Of a stretch of DNA of 64,000 bases, positions 25,161-32,840 are shown one piece after another. The notes beneath the pieces are model-generated. The model was not told the DNA's origin. It made no database searches and worked only from the letters and a program-made list of their open reading frames with translations. The DNA is from Exiguobacterium sp. s122 (GTDB lineage Bacteria > Bacillota > Bacilli > Exiguobacteriales > Exiguobacteriaceae), in assembly GCF_018618475.1 (NCBI RefSeq), contig NZ_JACSMD010000001.1:1302001-1366000 (forward strand), written 5' to 3'. The position numbers and the translations under genes are program-made. The number at the start of each line of letters is the position of its first letter. Position 1 is the first letter of the stretch.

Positions 25161-25379
25161 CTCATTACCCCGCCTTCTGTTCGCAAACAACTTTGCTTCA
25201 TCTTAATATCTCTTGAACGACTTCCTCATTTAACACTCGCTTCATTTCAAAAAATCGCCCGTTCCTCAATATCACTTGCTTTATAATGTAGCTATAGCAC
25301 CTTCTGTCGATTAACTAATCATCACATGGGGAATTGTCGGGGAGGACGTACATCAAGCATGGAGTAAGGAGGGATGGCA

Positions 25380-26216
25380 ATGAACCGATGGAGTAACGAA
25401 TCACTACAACTGATTGGCCTCATCGCTTCCCTGCTCATTGGAACGATTTTGTATACCATCTTACTTGTGGAAAGTGACATCGGCTTTCTTGGTCTATTAA
25501 TACTTCCAGTCATCGTCGTGTCCTCTCTCGCTTTCGGGATGCGCGCCGGCTTGACGATATCGGTGACGCTGCTCATCTTTCTGTTCATCTATTTTCTATC
25601 GTTTGCTCCCGTCAATGACCAAGGTGAAGTTCAGTTCTTCAATTGGCGTGGAATCGGGTTCACTATACTTCTACTCGTGCTCTCTGTCGTTTCAGGTCTC
25701 GTTCACCAACTGGTGAAACGTGTGCAACAGTCGAGACTCGCGTTAGAAGAACGAGCGCGCCAATTGATTGCGGTGGATCCCGAAACGTGGCTCGACAACG
25801 CCGAGCGGTTTCGAATAGATGTAATCAGTGAACGCGACCGTCTCGTACGACATGGTGGTGCGTTTTCTGTCTCATTCATTACGATTCATGAGTTCTCACG
25901 TTTTGAAGAAAAGTACGGACGTACCGAGTATGAATGGTTTCTAAATTACTTTAGTGATGAACTCCACACAGCGACACGACGAACCGATCAAAAGTATCGA
26001 ATCGCGCATGATACGTTTGCCATCCTCTTCCCGTATACATCGCCCGAAGCGGTGCAAGTGGTCCACGACCGTCTTCGTCCGCTACTCGAGCACTATGAGT
26101 TGCAGAGTGGTGAATACGAGACGTTAACCTATGACGACAGCTCCTATGAGGTGACGCTAGAGAACGCAGCGGTCATGGTCGATGCCATTCTTGAGATAGC
26201 ATCATCGTCTAATTGA
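25380..26216 (+). CDS. membrane protein with degenerate GGDEF domain
   Basis: About 278 residues. Four transmembrane helices span residues 5-120, followed by a helical linker and a GGDEF-like domain. At the signature position the sequence reads RIAHDTFAILFPY instead of RxGGDEF, so the catalytic glycines and the acidic metal ligand are lost and no cyclic-di-GMP synthesis is expected. It may bind nucleotide or act as a scaffold. The ATG at 25380 is six bases after AAGGAGGG; the ATG at 25374 is too close. Confidence 0.7.
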   Translation: MNRWSNESLQLIGLIASLLIGTILYTILLVESDIGFLGLLILPVIVVSSLAFGMRAGLTISVTLLIFLFIYFLSFAPVNDQGEVQFFNWRGIGFTILLLVLSVVSGLVHQLVKRVQQSRLALEERARQLIAVDPETWLDNAERFRIDVISERDRLVRHGGAFSVSFITIHEFSRFEEKYGRTEYEWFLNYFSDELHTATRRTDQKYRIAHDTFAILFPYTSPEAVQVVHDRLRPLLEHYELQSGEYETLTYDDSSYEVTLENAAVMVDAILEIASSSN

Positions 26217-26233
26217 AATCACATTTAAACAAT

Positions 26234-26285
26234 CAAGCCCTGGAACCTACCGTCGATGAACGGCATGGTTCCAGAGCTTTTTTGT
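26234..26285 (+). terminator. terminator of the degenerate GGDEF gene
   Basis: AAGCCCTGGAACC pairs with GGTTCCAGAGCTT around a long loop, followed by seven T residues. Confidence 0.75.
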
Positions 26286-26379
26286 GTGCTATTGAAAATC
26301 TAAAAGAAATATCTTGCCGGTAAAGGAATCGGATCTCATATAAGAGAAATCAACATCACAACCTTTTGATTAAGGAGGC

Positions 26380-26826
26380 ATGATTCTCATTTCATCGACT
26401 GTCTATACCATCAAACCAATCGAGTCACCAGGCGAACTCGATGACTCGTTCCTTGTCATGAACCAACTGCGCACCGACCTGACGCTCGAGGCCTATCTCG
26501 AGCTCGTCGCCGCAATGCGACCACAGGGCTATGAACTTTATGCGTTATACGCAGACGATACAATCGTCTCGCTCGCGGGAATCGAAGTTCGCGTCAATCT
26601 CTATCTCGAGAAGCACGTCTTCATTTATGACCTCGTGACGTGCGCGAACCATCGTTCGAACGGATACGGAGAGATGTTGCTTCACTTCGTCCATGAATAC
26701 GCACGCGACCGAGGTGCCAAGTACGTGGCCCTCGAATCGGGACTTGCTCGGACCGAGGCTCACCGTTTTTATACAGATAAGATGGACTATACCATCACGA
26801 GCTATTCGTTCCGTAAACAGCTTTAA
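26380..26826 (+). CDS. GNAT family N-acetyltransferase
   Basis: A 148-residue acetyltransferase. Motif A is CANHRSNGYGEMLLHFVHEY, and the C-terminal ALESGLARTEAHRFYTDKMDY is the usual motif B/C region. Acceptor unknown. The ATG at 26380 lies one base after AAGGAGG, too close for normal initiation, so a non-standard start a few codons later is possible. The gene lies just upstream of arr. Confidence 0.75.
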   Translation: MILISSTVYTIKPIESPGELDDSFLVMNQLRTDLTLEAYLELVAAMRPQGYELYALYADDTIVSLAGIEVRVNLYLEKHVFIYDLVTCANHRSNGYGEMLLHFVHEYARDRGAKYVALESGLARTEAHRFYTDKMDYTITSYSFRKQL

Positions 26827-26966
26827 TTTCTATGTAACGAAAAAAGAAGAACCGAACGCACTTCCCGTCTTAATTATATCGCGATTCATGAGCCAAAAAC
26901 AGACTGTCTTCTCCTAAATCCATCCACTATACTTTGAAGACAACCTGATTGAAGGAGAGATGAAGC

Positions 26967-27383
26967 ATGACTGATGACATCAAACCGCTCGACCCCGGCC
27001 CGTTTTTTCACGGCACGAAAGCCGAACTGAAGCTTGGGGACTTGCTTGAACCGAAGCGACGCTCAAACTATCAAGAGAAACAGTCGAACTACATCTATTT
27101 CACGGCCACCCTCGACGCCGCCAAATGGGGAGCCGAACTGGCGAGCGGTGAGGCTCGTGAACGCATCTATCTCGTCGAACCGACGGGCGACTTCGAGAAC
27201 GACCCGAATTTGACGGACAAGCGCTTCCCTGGCAATCCGACCCGGTCGTATCGGTCGAACGCCCCGCTCAAAGTCGTGGCCGAACTCGGCGCGTGGGAAC
27301 GCCACCCTGACGATGTAATCGCGCATATGCTTGAATCACTTGAGAAACTGAGGCAAGCCGGGGAAGATGTGATTGACGACTGA
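26967..27383 (+). CDS. arr: rifampin ADP-ribosyltransferase (Arr)
   Basis: A 138-residue protein of the usual Arr size. It transfers ADP-ribose from NAD+ to the C23 hydroxyl of rifamycins and so inactivates them. The family landmarks are all present: PGPFFHGTKAELKLGDLL (His near 15), NYIYFTATLDAAKWGAELA, RIYLVEPTGDFENDPNLTDKR and FPGNPTRSYRS. ATG 26967 follows GAAGGAGAG. Chromosomal arr genes are common in environmental Gram-positives, and no integron or mobile context adjoins it here, although an IS605-type element is about 0.7 kb downstream. Confidence 0.9.
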   Translation: MTDDIKPLDPGPFFHGTKAELKLGDLLEPKRRSNYQEKQSNYIYFTATLDAAKWGAELASGEARERIYLVEPTGDFENDPNLTDKRFPGNPTRSYRSNAPLKVVAELGAWERHPDDVIAHMLESLEKLRQAGEDVIDD

Positions 27384-27400
27384 CACGAAGGAGAACGATT

Positions 27401-27832
27401 TTGAAGAAATTCCACAACAAACGTAAGTATATGTTGATTACCGGTCTCGTCATCGGACTGCTATATGCGACGACATTTATCCCGCAGCGGGTCATCACGA
27501 CGTCACCGTCGAGCGTGGCTCGCATCCACGTGTTTGACGGTCAGAGCGGTTATGAACTCAACTTGAGTGACCGAGACGACATATACGCTGTCATGAATAA
27601 CTTGAATGACATCACGTTTCAGAAAGGAAAAACCAGTTTCGGCTATATGGGATACTCGTATCGGGTCACCTTATACGATCAAGATGGGGATGAGCTCGAT
27701 GAATTTATCATCAATAGCGAGGATACGCTCCGCTACCACGGCTTCTTTTATACGGCAAAGTCAGGAAAAATCGATTATGACGCATTCGATGATTGGATGG
27801 CGCAAGTAAAGGCCCAGCCCGTTGAAGAATGA
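27401..27832 (+). CDS. hypothetical membrane-anchored protein
   Basis: A 143-residue protein with a basic N-terminus, one transmembrane segment (about 10-30) and an extracytoplasmic domain (SRIHVFDGQ-like strands, SYRVTLYDQDGDELDEF). It loosely resembles the YhfM-like proteins elsewhere in the window. TTG start at 27401 after AAGGAGAACG, 17 bp after arr, so probably co-transcribed with it. Confidence 0.6.
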   Translation: MKKFHNKRKYMLITGLVIGLLYATTFIPQRVITTSPSSVARIHVFDGQSGYELNLSDRDDIYAVMNNLNDITFQKGKTSFGYMGYSYRVTLYDQDGDELDEFIINSEDTLRYHGFFYTAKSGKIDYDAFDDWMAQVKAQPVEE

Positions 27833-27840
27833 AGTGATGT

Positions 27841-28097
27841 CTATCGACGCGATTGATTGGCTCTTCGTCTCGACAGCAAGGAGATTAGCACCAGACTTGC
27901 TATCGCTGAGATTGCAATCTTAAGCTGAAACTCATTCGTCAATCCTTCGATTACATATCCCCTGAGTTGTTGGTACGGACTCGCTTCCGGTATCCAGTCA
28001 ATCACATAGCCGATTCCTAACATTGCCGGAATGCTTATCACGACATAAATAACAATAAACGCGAGTGTGAACGTCTTGGTGGTCACATACAGACGCA
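27841..28097 (-). pseudogene. small two-span membrane protein, 5' end replaced by an IS fragment
   Basis: The minus-strand frame ending at 27841 encodes about 80 residues with two hydrophobic helices (TFTLAFIVIYVVISIPAM and AIASLVLISLL) and a basic tail. Reading upstream, it runs at about 28078 into sequence that on the other strand encodes IS200-type TnpA, so its native start has been lost. Translation from a start inside the IS (up to 28170) cannot be excluded. No family recognised. Confidence 0.5.
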
Positions 28098-28420
28098 AGG
28101 TGATTGATGACGCCATCTCGGGGTTCGCGAGACAGACGTTCGAACGGATCGGCGCGTCATACCATATCACACTGACCGAATGGAATCATGACGGTGACCA
28201 TATCCATGTGTTGTTCAAGGCTCACCCGAACACAGCGATGTCGAAGTTTCTGAACACCTACAAGATCGCCAGTAGCCGACTGATCAAACGAGACTTTCCA
28301 CACGTCAAGAGACGACTGTGGAAAGAGGTGTTCTGGTCTCGAAGCTACTGCCTCGTGACGACCGGCGGTGCGACGATTGACGTCATCAGGCAATACATCG
28401 AAAAACAAGGAGAGGAGTGA
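28067..28420 (+). pseudogene. tnpA: IS200/IS605-type transposase TnpA, N-terminally truncated
   Basis: The frame encodes the conserved core of Y1 transposases: TYRRKVID, the HUH motif HIHVLF (near residue 45), SYCLVTTGGA and the catalytic tyrosine in IRQYIEKQGEE. Family members have about 20 more N-terminal residues (the first strand before TKYRRKV), and neither a proper ATG nor a ribosome site lies upstream. The start given is a GTG in the flanking gene. It is therefore probably inactive. Confidence 0.7.
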
Positions 28421-28425
28421 TCACT

Positions 28426-29517
28426 TTGCTGAAGGCGTACAAGTTTCGACTATACCCGACAAAGCCACAACGAGAACACTTCATGAAGACGTTCGGTTGC
28501 GTCCGTTTCGTCTACAACAAGATGCTCGAGGAACGGATCCGGTTATATGAAGAGTCGAGGCTGAACCCTGACGCGAAGCAGAAGCTCCCGACCCCGGCGA
28601 AGTACAAGCCCGAGTTCCCTTTCTTGAAAGAGGTCGACAGTCTATCCCTGGCGAACGCCCAGATGGACTTGAATAAGGCGTATGCCAACTTCTTCCGCGA
28701 CACATCTGTAGGGTTCCCGAAGTTCAAATCGAAGCACGGCGACCGCGCCTCCTACACGACCAACAATCAGAACGGGAGCGTCCGGATCGAGGACGGGAAG
28801 GTGAGACTTCCTAAGATCGGCTTCGTGAAGTTCAACCAACATCGTCCTTTCGAGGGGATCATCAAGTCCGCGACGGTCTCGATGACGAAGACGGGCAAGT
28901 TCTTCGTCTCCATCCTTGTCAATCAAGGCGAGGAAAAATGGGTTCCTGCCAAGAACAAGATTGGGATCGATCTTGGTCTTGAGCACTTCGCCATCATGAC
29001 AAATGACGAGATGGTTTCTGAGAAGATCGAGAATCCTCGTTTCCTTCGCAAGTCAGAAGAGAAGGTCAAGAAGGCGCAGCGCGCTCTGTCACGAAAGAAG
29101 ATCGGAAGCAAGAACAGAGAGAAAGCCAAGCTGATCCTCGCCAAGAAACACGAGAAAATCGCAAATCAACGTAAAGACTTTTTACATAAACTGTCGAAAC
29201 AAACCGTTGACGAGAACCAAGTCATCGTCGTGGAGACATTGAAATCGAAGAACATGATGAAGAACCACAGGATCGCCAAATCGATCGCCGATGTCAGTTG
29301 GTACGAGTTTGTTCGACAGCTAGAATACAAATGCAAGTTCTACGGACGGACTCTTATCAAAGCAGATCAATGGTTTGCATCGACGCAAATCTGCTCTTCT
29401 TGTAGATTGAAAGGCGAGAAGAAAACAGTGGATGTACGCGAATGGACGTGTACGTGTGGCGCTCATCATGATCGAGATATCAATGCGAGCATCAACCTAT
29501 TGATGTTGGCTGACTAA
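28426..29517 (+). CDS. tnpB: RNA-guided endonuclease TnpB (IS605 accessory protein)
   Basis: About 363 residues and apparently complete. The N-terminal LKAYKFRLYPTKPQ is typical. RuvC motif I is IGIDLGLEH (Asp near 182), motif II VVVETLKSK (Glu near 270), and motif III DRDINASINL (Asp near 348). A zinc ribbon CSSC...CTC lies between II and III. TnpB proteins are transposon-encoded nucleases guided by an RNA from the element's right end. TTG 28426 has ideal spacing to GGAGAGGAG; GTG 28417, overlapping the tnpA stop, is the alternative. Confidence 0.88.
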   Translation: MLKAYKFRLYPTKPQREHFMKTFGCVRFVYNKMLEERIRLYEESRLNPDAKQKLPTPAKYKPEFPFLKEVDSLSLANAQMDLNKAYANFFRDTSVGFPKFKSKHGDRASYTTNNQNGSVRIEDGKVRLPKIGFVKFNQHRPFEGIIKSATVSMTKTGKFFVSILVNQGEEKWVPAKNKIGIDLGLEHFAIMTNDEMVSEKIENPRFLRKSEEKVKKAQRALSRKKIGSKNREKAKLILAKKHEKIANQRKDFLHKLSKQTVDENQVIVVETLKSKNMMKNHRIAKSIADVSWYEFVRQLEYKCKFYGRTLIKADQWFASTQICSSCRLKGEKKTVDVREWTCTCGAHHDRDINASINLLMLAD

Positions 29518-29640
29518 AAAAACCTTCAGGGCAGGGACTTGCCCGACGAGCTTGGTAAACAACCGTGGCTAGTAAAAGTGCGGTCTTCCCAAGAAGCTCC
29601 CACTTCAATTTGCGAAGCAAATAAGTGGCGAGTAGTTCAC
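29480..29640 (+). ncRNA. probable TnpB guide RNA (omega RNA) scaffold
   Basis: By analogy with other IS605 elements, the scaffold covers the 3' end of tnpB and the right-end region. The conserved hairpin CCACTT...AAGTGG with inner ATTTGC/GCAAAT lies at 29600-29628. The guide would be the roughly 20 nt starting at 29641, in the flanking DNA. Boundaries are inferred. Confidence 0.4.
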
Positions 29641-29659
29641 GTTGACTCAAGACAATAAG

Positions 29660-29690
29660 AAGAGGCACTCCTATACTCAGGAATGCCTCG
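29660..29690 (-). terminator. hairpin after the permease pair
   Basis: GAGGCATTCC pairs with GGAGTGCCTC on the minus strand, followed by TTCTTATT. It lies shortly after the stop at 29727. Confidence 0.5.
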
Positions 29691-29726
29691 TTTAAACGTA
29701 TTCAGTGGCTTCATTTTTTCACCACG

Positions 29727-30779
29727 TCATCCGCTCATATCTTTTTTACGATGGAGTTGAAGCGCATCATCCGTATAAACGAGCATAAACGGTTCGTCGA
29801 GTGTCGCCGCTGCCGCCTCGGCTTGCGAGATCGTTTCATCGGTGACGATTGCTTCTTGACGCCGTAACCGAAACGCCCGCTCGAGCCGGCTCGTCAACAA
29901 GTTGCTAAGGAAGACAAGTAAGGACAGTCCGATGGCCGGGACGAGGAACATGTGACTCGTCATCCAAGTCGTCGCCGTGAACTGCTTAAAATAATAACCG
30001 AACATTGAGGACCACTCAAATAGCGTCGGCATGACCCCTTCAAATAAGAAGACGGTCCCTCCGAAGAAGACGCCGAATAAAGAGAGATGAATCAACAACA
30101 TCAACGTCTGGACGAACTGTTGCATGAAGACAATCACCAGCGTTGGCACGAGATGCGGCCACAAGTGTTGCCTCGTCCGATGCCAGACACTGCCACCTAA
30201 CGTTTCGGCGACGACCATGAACTCTCGGTTCAACAGCTGCCTCACCTCTGTAACCAAATAGAGCGTGACAGCAGGTAACCCGAGCAGGATGAAGACCGTT
30301 AGCTGAAGCGATACGCGATCGATGAGCGGTGGCACCATCGTCGAGTCGGCGAACATCAACGACGAGAACAACATCATCATCGCCAGTAGCGAAATCGGTA
30401 AAATCAAAAAGCCGTCCAACACAATCTTGAAGTATCGGTTCAACCGCGCCCCGCGAAATGCGAGCGGGATTCCGACGAGCAAACCAATCGCCATCCGTCC
30501 GAGCGCAACAATCGCGCAAATGCCGACCGTCCACTTGAACCCTTCAATCATCATCTGGAACAAGTCGTTCCCGGCCCGGTCCGTCCCGAGCCATTGGTCT
30601 TTCGACGGTTCGAGCGGCGGGATGCCAATCAATCTTCCTTCCTCCGAGTAGCGGTTCAGGAACTGGTCGACCTGTCCGTCACGAAAGATCGTATTCCCGA
30701 TACTGAGTAAAAGTAGACCCATTAAAATCGTGAAGACGATCAAGAAAATCGGGTCACGCATGAGTACGCGGCGCATCAT
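29727..30779 (-). CDS. ABC transporter permease, DppC/OppC type
   Basis: A 350-residue permease. An N-terminal transmembrane helix is followed by a periplasmic stretch and the family hallmark DQWLGTDRAGNDLFQMMIEG (near residue 60). A BPD_transp_1 region has about five helices and the EAA-like AETLGGSVWHRTRQHLWPHL. The transporter class imports peptides or nickel-type ligands. The ATG at 30779 overlaps the upstream permease stop as ATGA after GGAGGGG. No ATPase or solute-binding protein gene is nearby, so partners must be encoded elsewhere or be missing. Confidence 0.8.
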   Translation of the reverse strand: MMRRVLMRDPIFLIVFTILMGLLLLSIGNTIFRDGQVDQFLNRYSEEGRLIGIPPLEPSKDQWLGTDRAGNDLFQMMIEGFKWTVGICAIVALGRMAIGLLVGIPLAFRGARLNRYFKIVLDGFLILPISLLAMMMLFSSLMFADSTMVPPLIDRVSLQLTVFILLGLPAVTLYLVTEVRQLLNREFMVVAETLGGSVWHRTRQHLWPHLVPTLVIVFMQQFVQTLMLLIHLSLFGVFFGGTVFLFEGVMPTLFEWSSMFGYYFKQFTATTWMTSHMFLVPAIGLSLLVFLSNLLTSRLERAFRLRRQEAIVTDETISQAEAAAATLDEPFMLVYTDDALQLHRKKDMSG

Positions 30780-31636
30780 ACCCCTCCTTTCCAAGCGTCT
30801 GGGATGAGCCATTCCGCCAATACATCCACGAGAAAGATTGGGATGTAGATGACGAACAAGATGACGAGTAGTATCGGCATGGAAGGATTATAGACGATGA
30901 ACCGGAAGATACCTTGCACGTTGAACAAATACTCGATAATCAACAGACTCGACAATACCGTAATCAAATTCGAACGGAAAAAAAGGTAGAACCGATACAC
31001 CAAATTCGGGAGCAAGTGTTTCCAGAACAACGCGGCCGGTCGAACACCCTTCGCTCGTGCCAGTTCGAGAAACGGCGTCGTTTCTTCTTGCAATATGTGG
31101 TTCGTCAACCATTTGAGGAAGAAAAACAAGATGGTGAGCGATAACGTCACAATCGGTAAAAAACGTATGTATTCGGCAAACCCTCCCGCGACCTCGATGC
31201 GATCGAAGCCTGTCTTCTTATAGAGCGTAATGGCGAGGAACTGCGTGAAGATGAGCCAAAACAAATCTGGGACCATCTCTAAGGTCTGACTCGTTTGTTG
31301 CATTACAGTCCGAACCCGCCTTCCGCTCCGATAAAAGGAATATGCATACAAGAGCGCAAATCCTACCGCGACGACTAACGACGTCATGAAGATGATGACG
31401 GTCTCCTTCATGAGCGGTCCAATCGCTGGCAACAACGGTAACTCTCGTTGTGCCGTGACGTTGTAATAGGTGATTTCATCAAGTTTCGTCAACAGGCCGA
31501 CTTGTTGTTGCAGACCACCCCAGTAGTTCGAGGGCACAAACTCGAGTTGTCCAACCAAAGACGGCAAGGCACTGATCCCAATCAAGACGAAACACGTGAT
31601 CAGAAATTGGGATGATTTTCGGGCAATCCAATTCAT
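30776..31636 (-). CDS. ABC transporter permease, DppB/OppB type
   Basis: A 286-residue permease with about six transmembrane helices. The cytoplasmic EAA-type loop ELARAKGVRPAALFWKHLLPN is near residue 195. It is somewhat shorter than canonical DppB (about 305-340). It forms a heterodimer with the downstream permease, to which it is translationally coupled. ATG 31636 follows AAAAGGAGTCGACACA. Confidence 0.78.
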   Translation of the reverse strand: MNWIARKSSQFLITCFVLIGISALPSLVGQLEFVPSNYWGGLQQQVGLLTKLDEITYYNVTAQRELPLLPAIGPLMKETVIIFMTSLVVAVGFALLYAYSFYRSGRRVRTVMQQTSQTLEMVPDLFWLIFTQFLAITLYKKTGFDRIEVAGGFAEYIRFLPIVTLSLTILFFFLKWLTNHILQEETTPFLELARAKGVRPAALFWKHLLPNLVYRFYLFFRSNLITVLSSLLIIEYLFNVQGIFRFIVYNPSMPILLVILFVIYIPIFLVDVLAEWLIPDAWKGGV

Positions 31637-31807
31637 TGTGTCGACTCCTTTTTAATAATCCTTAACTTACTAAAGTTAATATTATCCATATGTGGTTTTA
31701 ATGAGTTTAGCATATTAGTTATGTAAATAAAAACAATATTCTAAAAATTATCACCATCAAATTGTGATAACCTATCACCAATCGACGAGGATACGTGTTC
31801 TGGACAA
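31637..31807. other. AT-rich intergenic region upstream of the permease pair
   Basis: About 170 bp, strongly AT-rich, presumably holding the permease promoter. Besides the dyad at 31748-31770 no gene-like signal is seen. Confidence 0.5.
31748..31770. promoter_or_regulatory. possible operator dyad
   Basis: TTATCAC and GTGATAA form a perfect 7-bp dyad with a 9-bp spacer, followed by a half-site copy TATCAC at 31773-31778. A dimeric repressor site for the permease operon is plausible; the regulator is unknown. Confidence 0.3.
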
Positions 31808-31840
31808 ATAAAAAAGCACTCCCGAATATAGGAGTGCTTC
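31808..31840 (-). terminator. terminator of the broken small gene
   Basis: On the minus strand GAAGCACTCC pairs with GGGAGTGCTT, followed by TTTTTATTT. It begins at the stop codon of the small frame ending at 31839. Confidence 0.8.
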
Positions 31841-32033
31841 AGTATGTTGAAAAGAGGACCTCTCCATCAAGAGAACGAATCTCATAGTCGACGAGCGTTT
31901 TTATTTCGCGTGTCAGCGTTACCGTACATACATACTCAATGCCCGGACCGTACGAAATATCCGGAATCGTCATCATCGCTACTCACCATACGAGCAGCAA
32001 CGAGCCCGTCTCGACAATCGTTTCAAACTTCAT
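31839..32033 (-). pseudogene. small gene with in-frame TGA (about 64 codons)
   Basis: From ATG 32033 the frame reads MKFETIVETGSLLLVW, then TGA at 31985-31983. It continues in the same frame as VAMMTIPDISYGPGIEYV... to DGEVLFSTY and a stop at 31839, right at a terminator. The coding-like second half and the terminator suggest a real small gene with one nonsense change. An alternative is a 45-residue protein from ATG 31976 with a weak GGTGAG site. No family recognised. Confidence 0.35.
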
Positions 32034-32036
32034 ACA

Positions 32037-32071
32037 AAACCACTCGTTCAAACGTTAGAACGAGTGGTTTT
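32037..32071 (-). terminator. terminator after the DUF817 gene
   Basis: An AAACCACTCGTTC / GAACGAGTGGTTT stem overlaps the stop codon at 32071-32073. Confidence 0.75.
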
Positions 32072-32832
32072 TATGTATAAGCCTTAAGCCGTCGTTTCTG
32101 CCACGCCACGAGCAGGATGCTGATGATGACGAGAAGGAACCACGATGACAACTTCCCAAGGTCGACGATGGCCCACCCGTTCAATTGATTCGGATACGCC
32201 CAGCCGTTATAGAAGGTGACGATATTCTCCGCGAACCAAATGAAACATGCGATTAAAAAGAAAGCGACGACTACGGGCATCGTGAATCGGCGGTCGTCGA
32301 GCCGATACGTGACGATGGCCCGGCCAAAGACGAGAAAGACGAGGCCGATCAACACCCAGCGCAAATCGAGCCAAATGTGGTGCCAAAAGAAGTTGAAGTA
32401 GATGGCGATTCCGAGGCCGAACCCGATGAGCGGTGGTGGCATCTTTAGAAATTCCAAATCGAGGCGGCGCCATGACTGGACGACGTAGCTGCCGACGCTC
32501 GCATACATGAAGCCGGCATAGAGCGGAACGCCGAACCATTTCGTCAACGCCTCGTCCGGATAGCTCCACGACCCCATCTGGACTTTAAACAGCTCGAGGC
32601 CGAGCCCGATGACGTGGAACCAACTGATCACTTTCAGTTCTTCCATCGTCTCGAACCCGGTCTTGACGAGCACGACTTGGACGAACACACACCAAAGAAG
32701 CAACACATCATAGCGCGGAATCGGGAAATCGATCCACTTCGTTAACGCGAGTGCACCGAAGATCGCGACCGCGAAGAGACAACTGAGTGCCTGTTCGTAG
32801 CCGAAGATGAATAAATACCGGAAACGTCGCAC
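32071..32832 (-). CDS. DUF817 (YoaT-like) integral membrane protein
   Basis: A 253-residue protein with about eight transmembrane helices. Conserved DUF817 stretches are visible: FKVQMGSWSYPDEALTKWFG, VPLYAGFMYASVGSYV and the C-terminal WFAENIVTFYNGWAYPNQL. The function is unknown. It lies 8 bp after the YfhP-like gene and so is its operon partner. Confidence 0.8.
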   Translation of the reverse strand: MRRFRYLFIFGYEQALSCLFAVAIFGALALTKWIDFPIPRYDVLLLWCVFVQVVLVKTGFETMEELKVISWFHVIGLGLELFKVQMGSWSYPDEALTKWFGVPLYAGFMYASVGSYVVQSWRRLDLEFLKMPPPLIGFGLGIAIYFNFFWHHIWLDLRWVLIGLVFLVFGRAIVTYRLDDRRFTMPVVVAFFLIACFIWFAENIVTFYNGWAYPNQLNGWAIVDLGKLSSWFLLVIISILLVAWQKRRLKAYT

Positions 32833-32840
32833 AGAATCAC

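Larger units (their letters stand above)
28078..29640 (+). mobile_element. 5'-truncated IS200/IS605-family element
   Basis: It comprises a truncated tnpA, a full tnpB overlapping it, and a right end with a hairpin at 29600-29628. The sequence just before 29640 (GTAGTTCAC) matches the usual cut end of such elements. The left end with its hairpin is missing, and the sequence passes directly into a small membrane-protein gene. No target duplication is expected in this family. Confidence 0.65.

Noticed and set aside
28426-29517. Cas12-type CRISPR effector
   Set aside because: The protein is about 363 residues, overlaps a Y1 transposase gene and ends at an IS605 right end; no repeat array is present.
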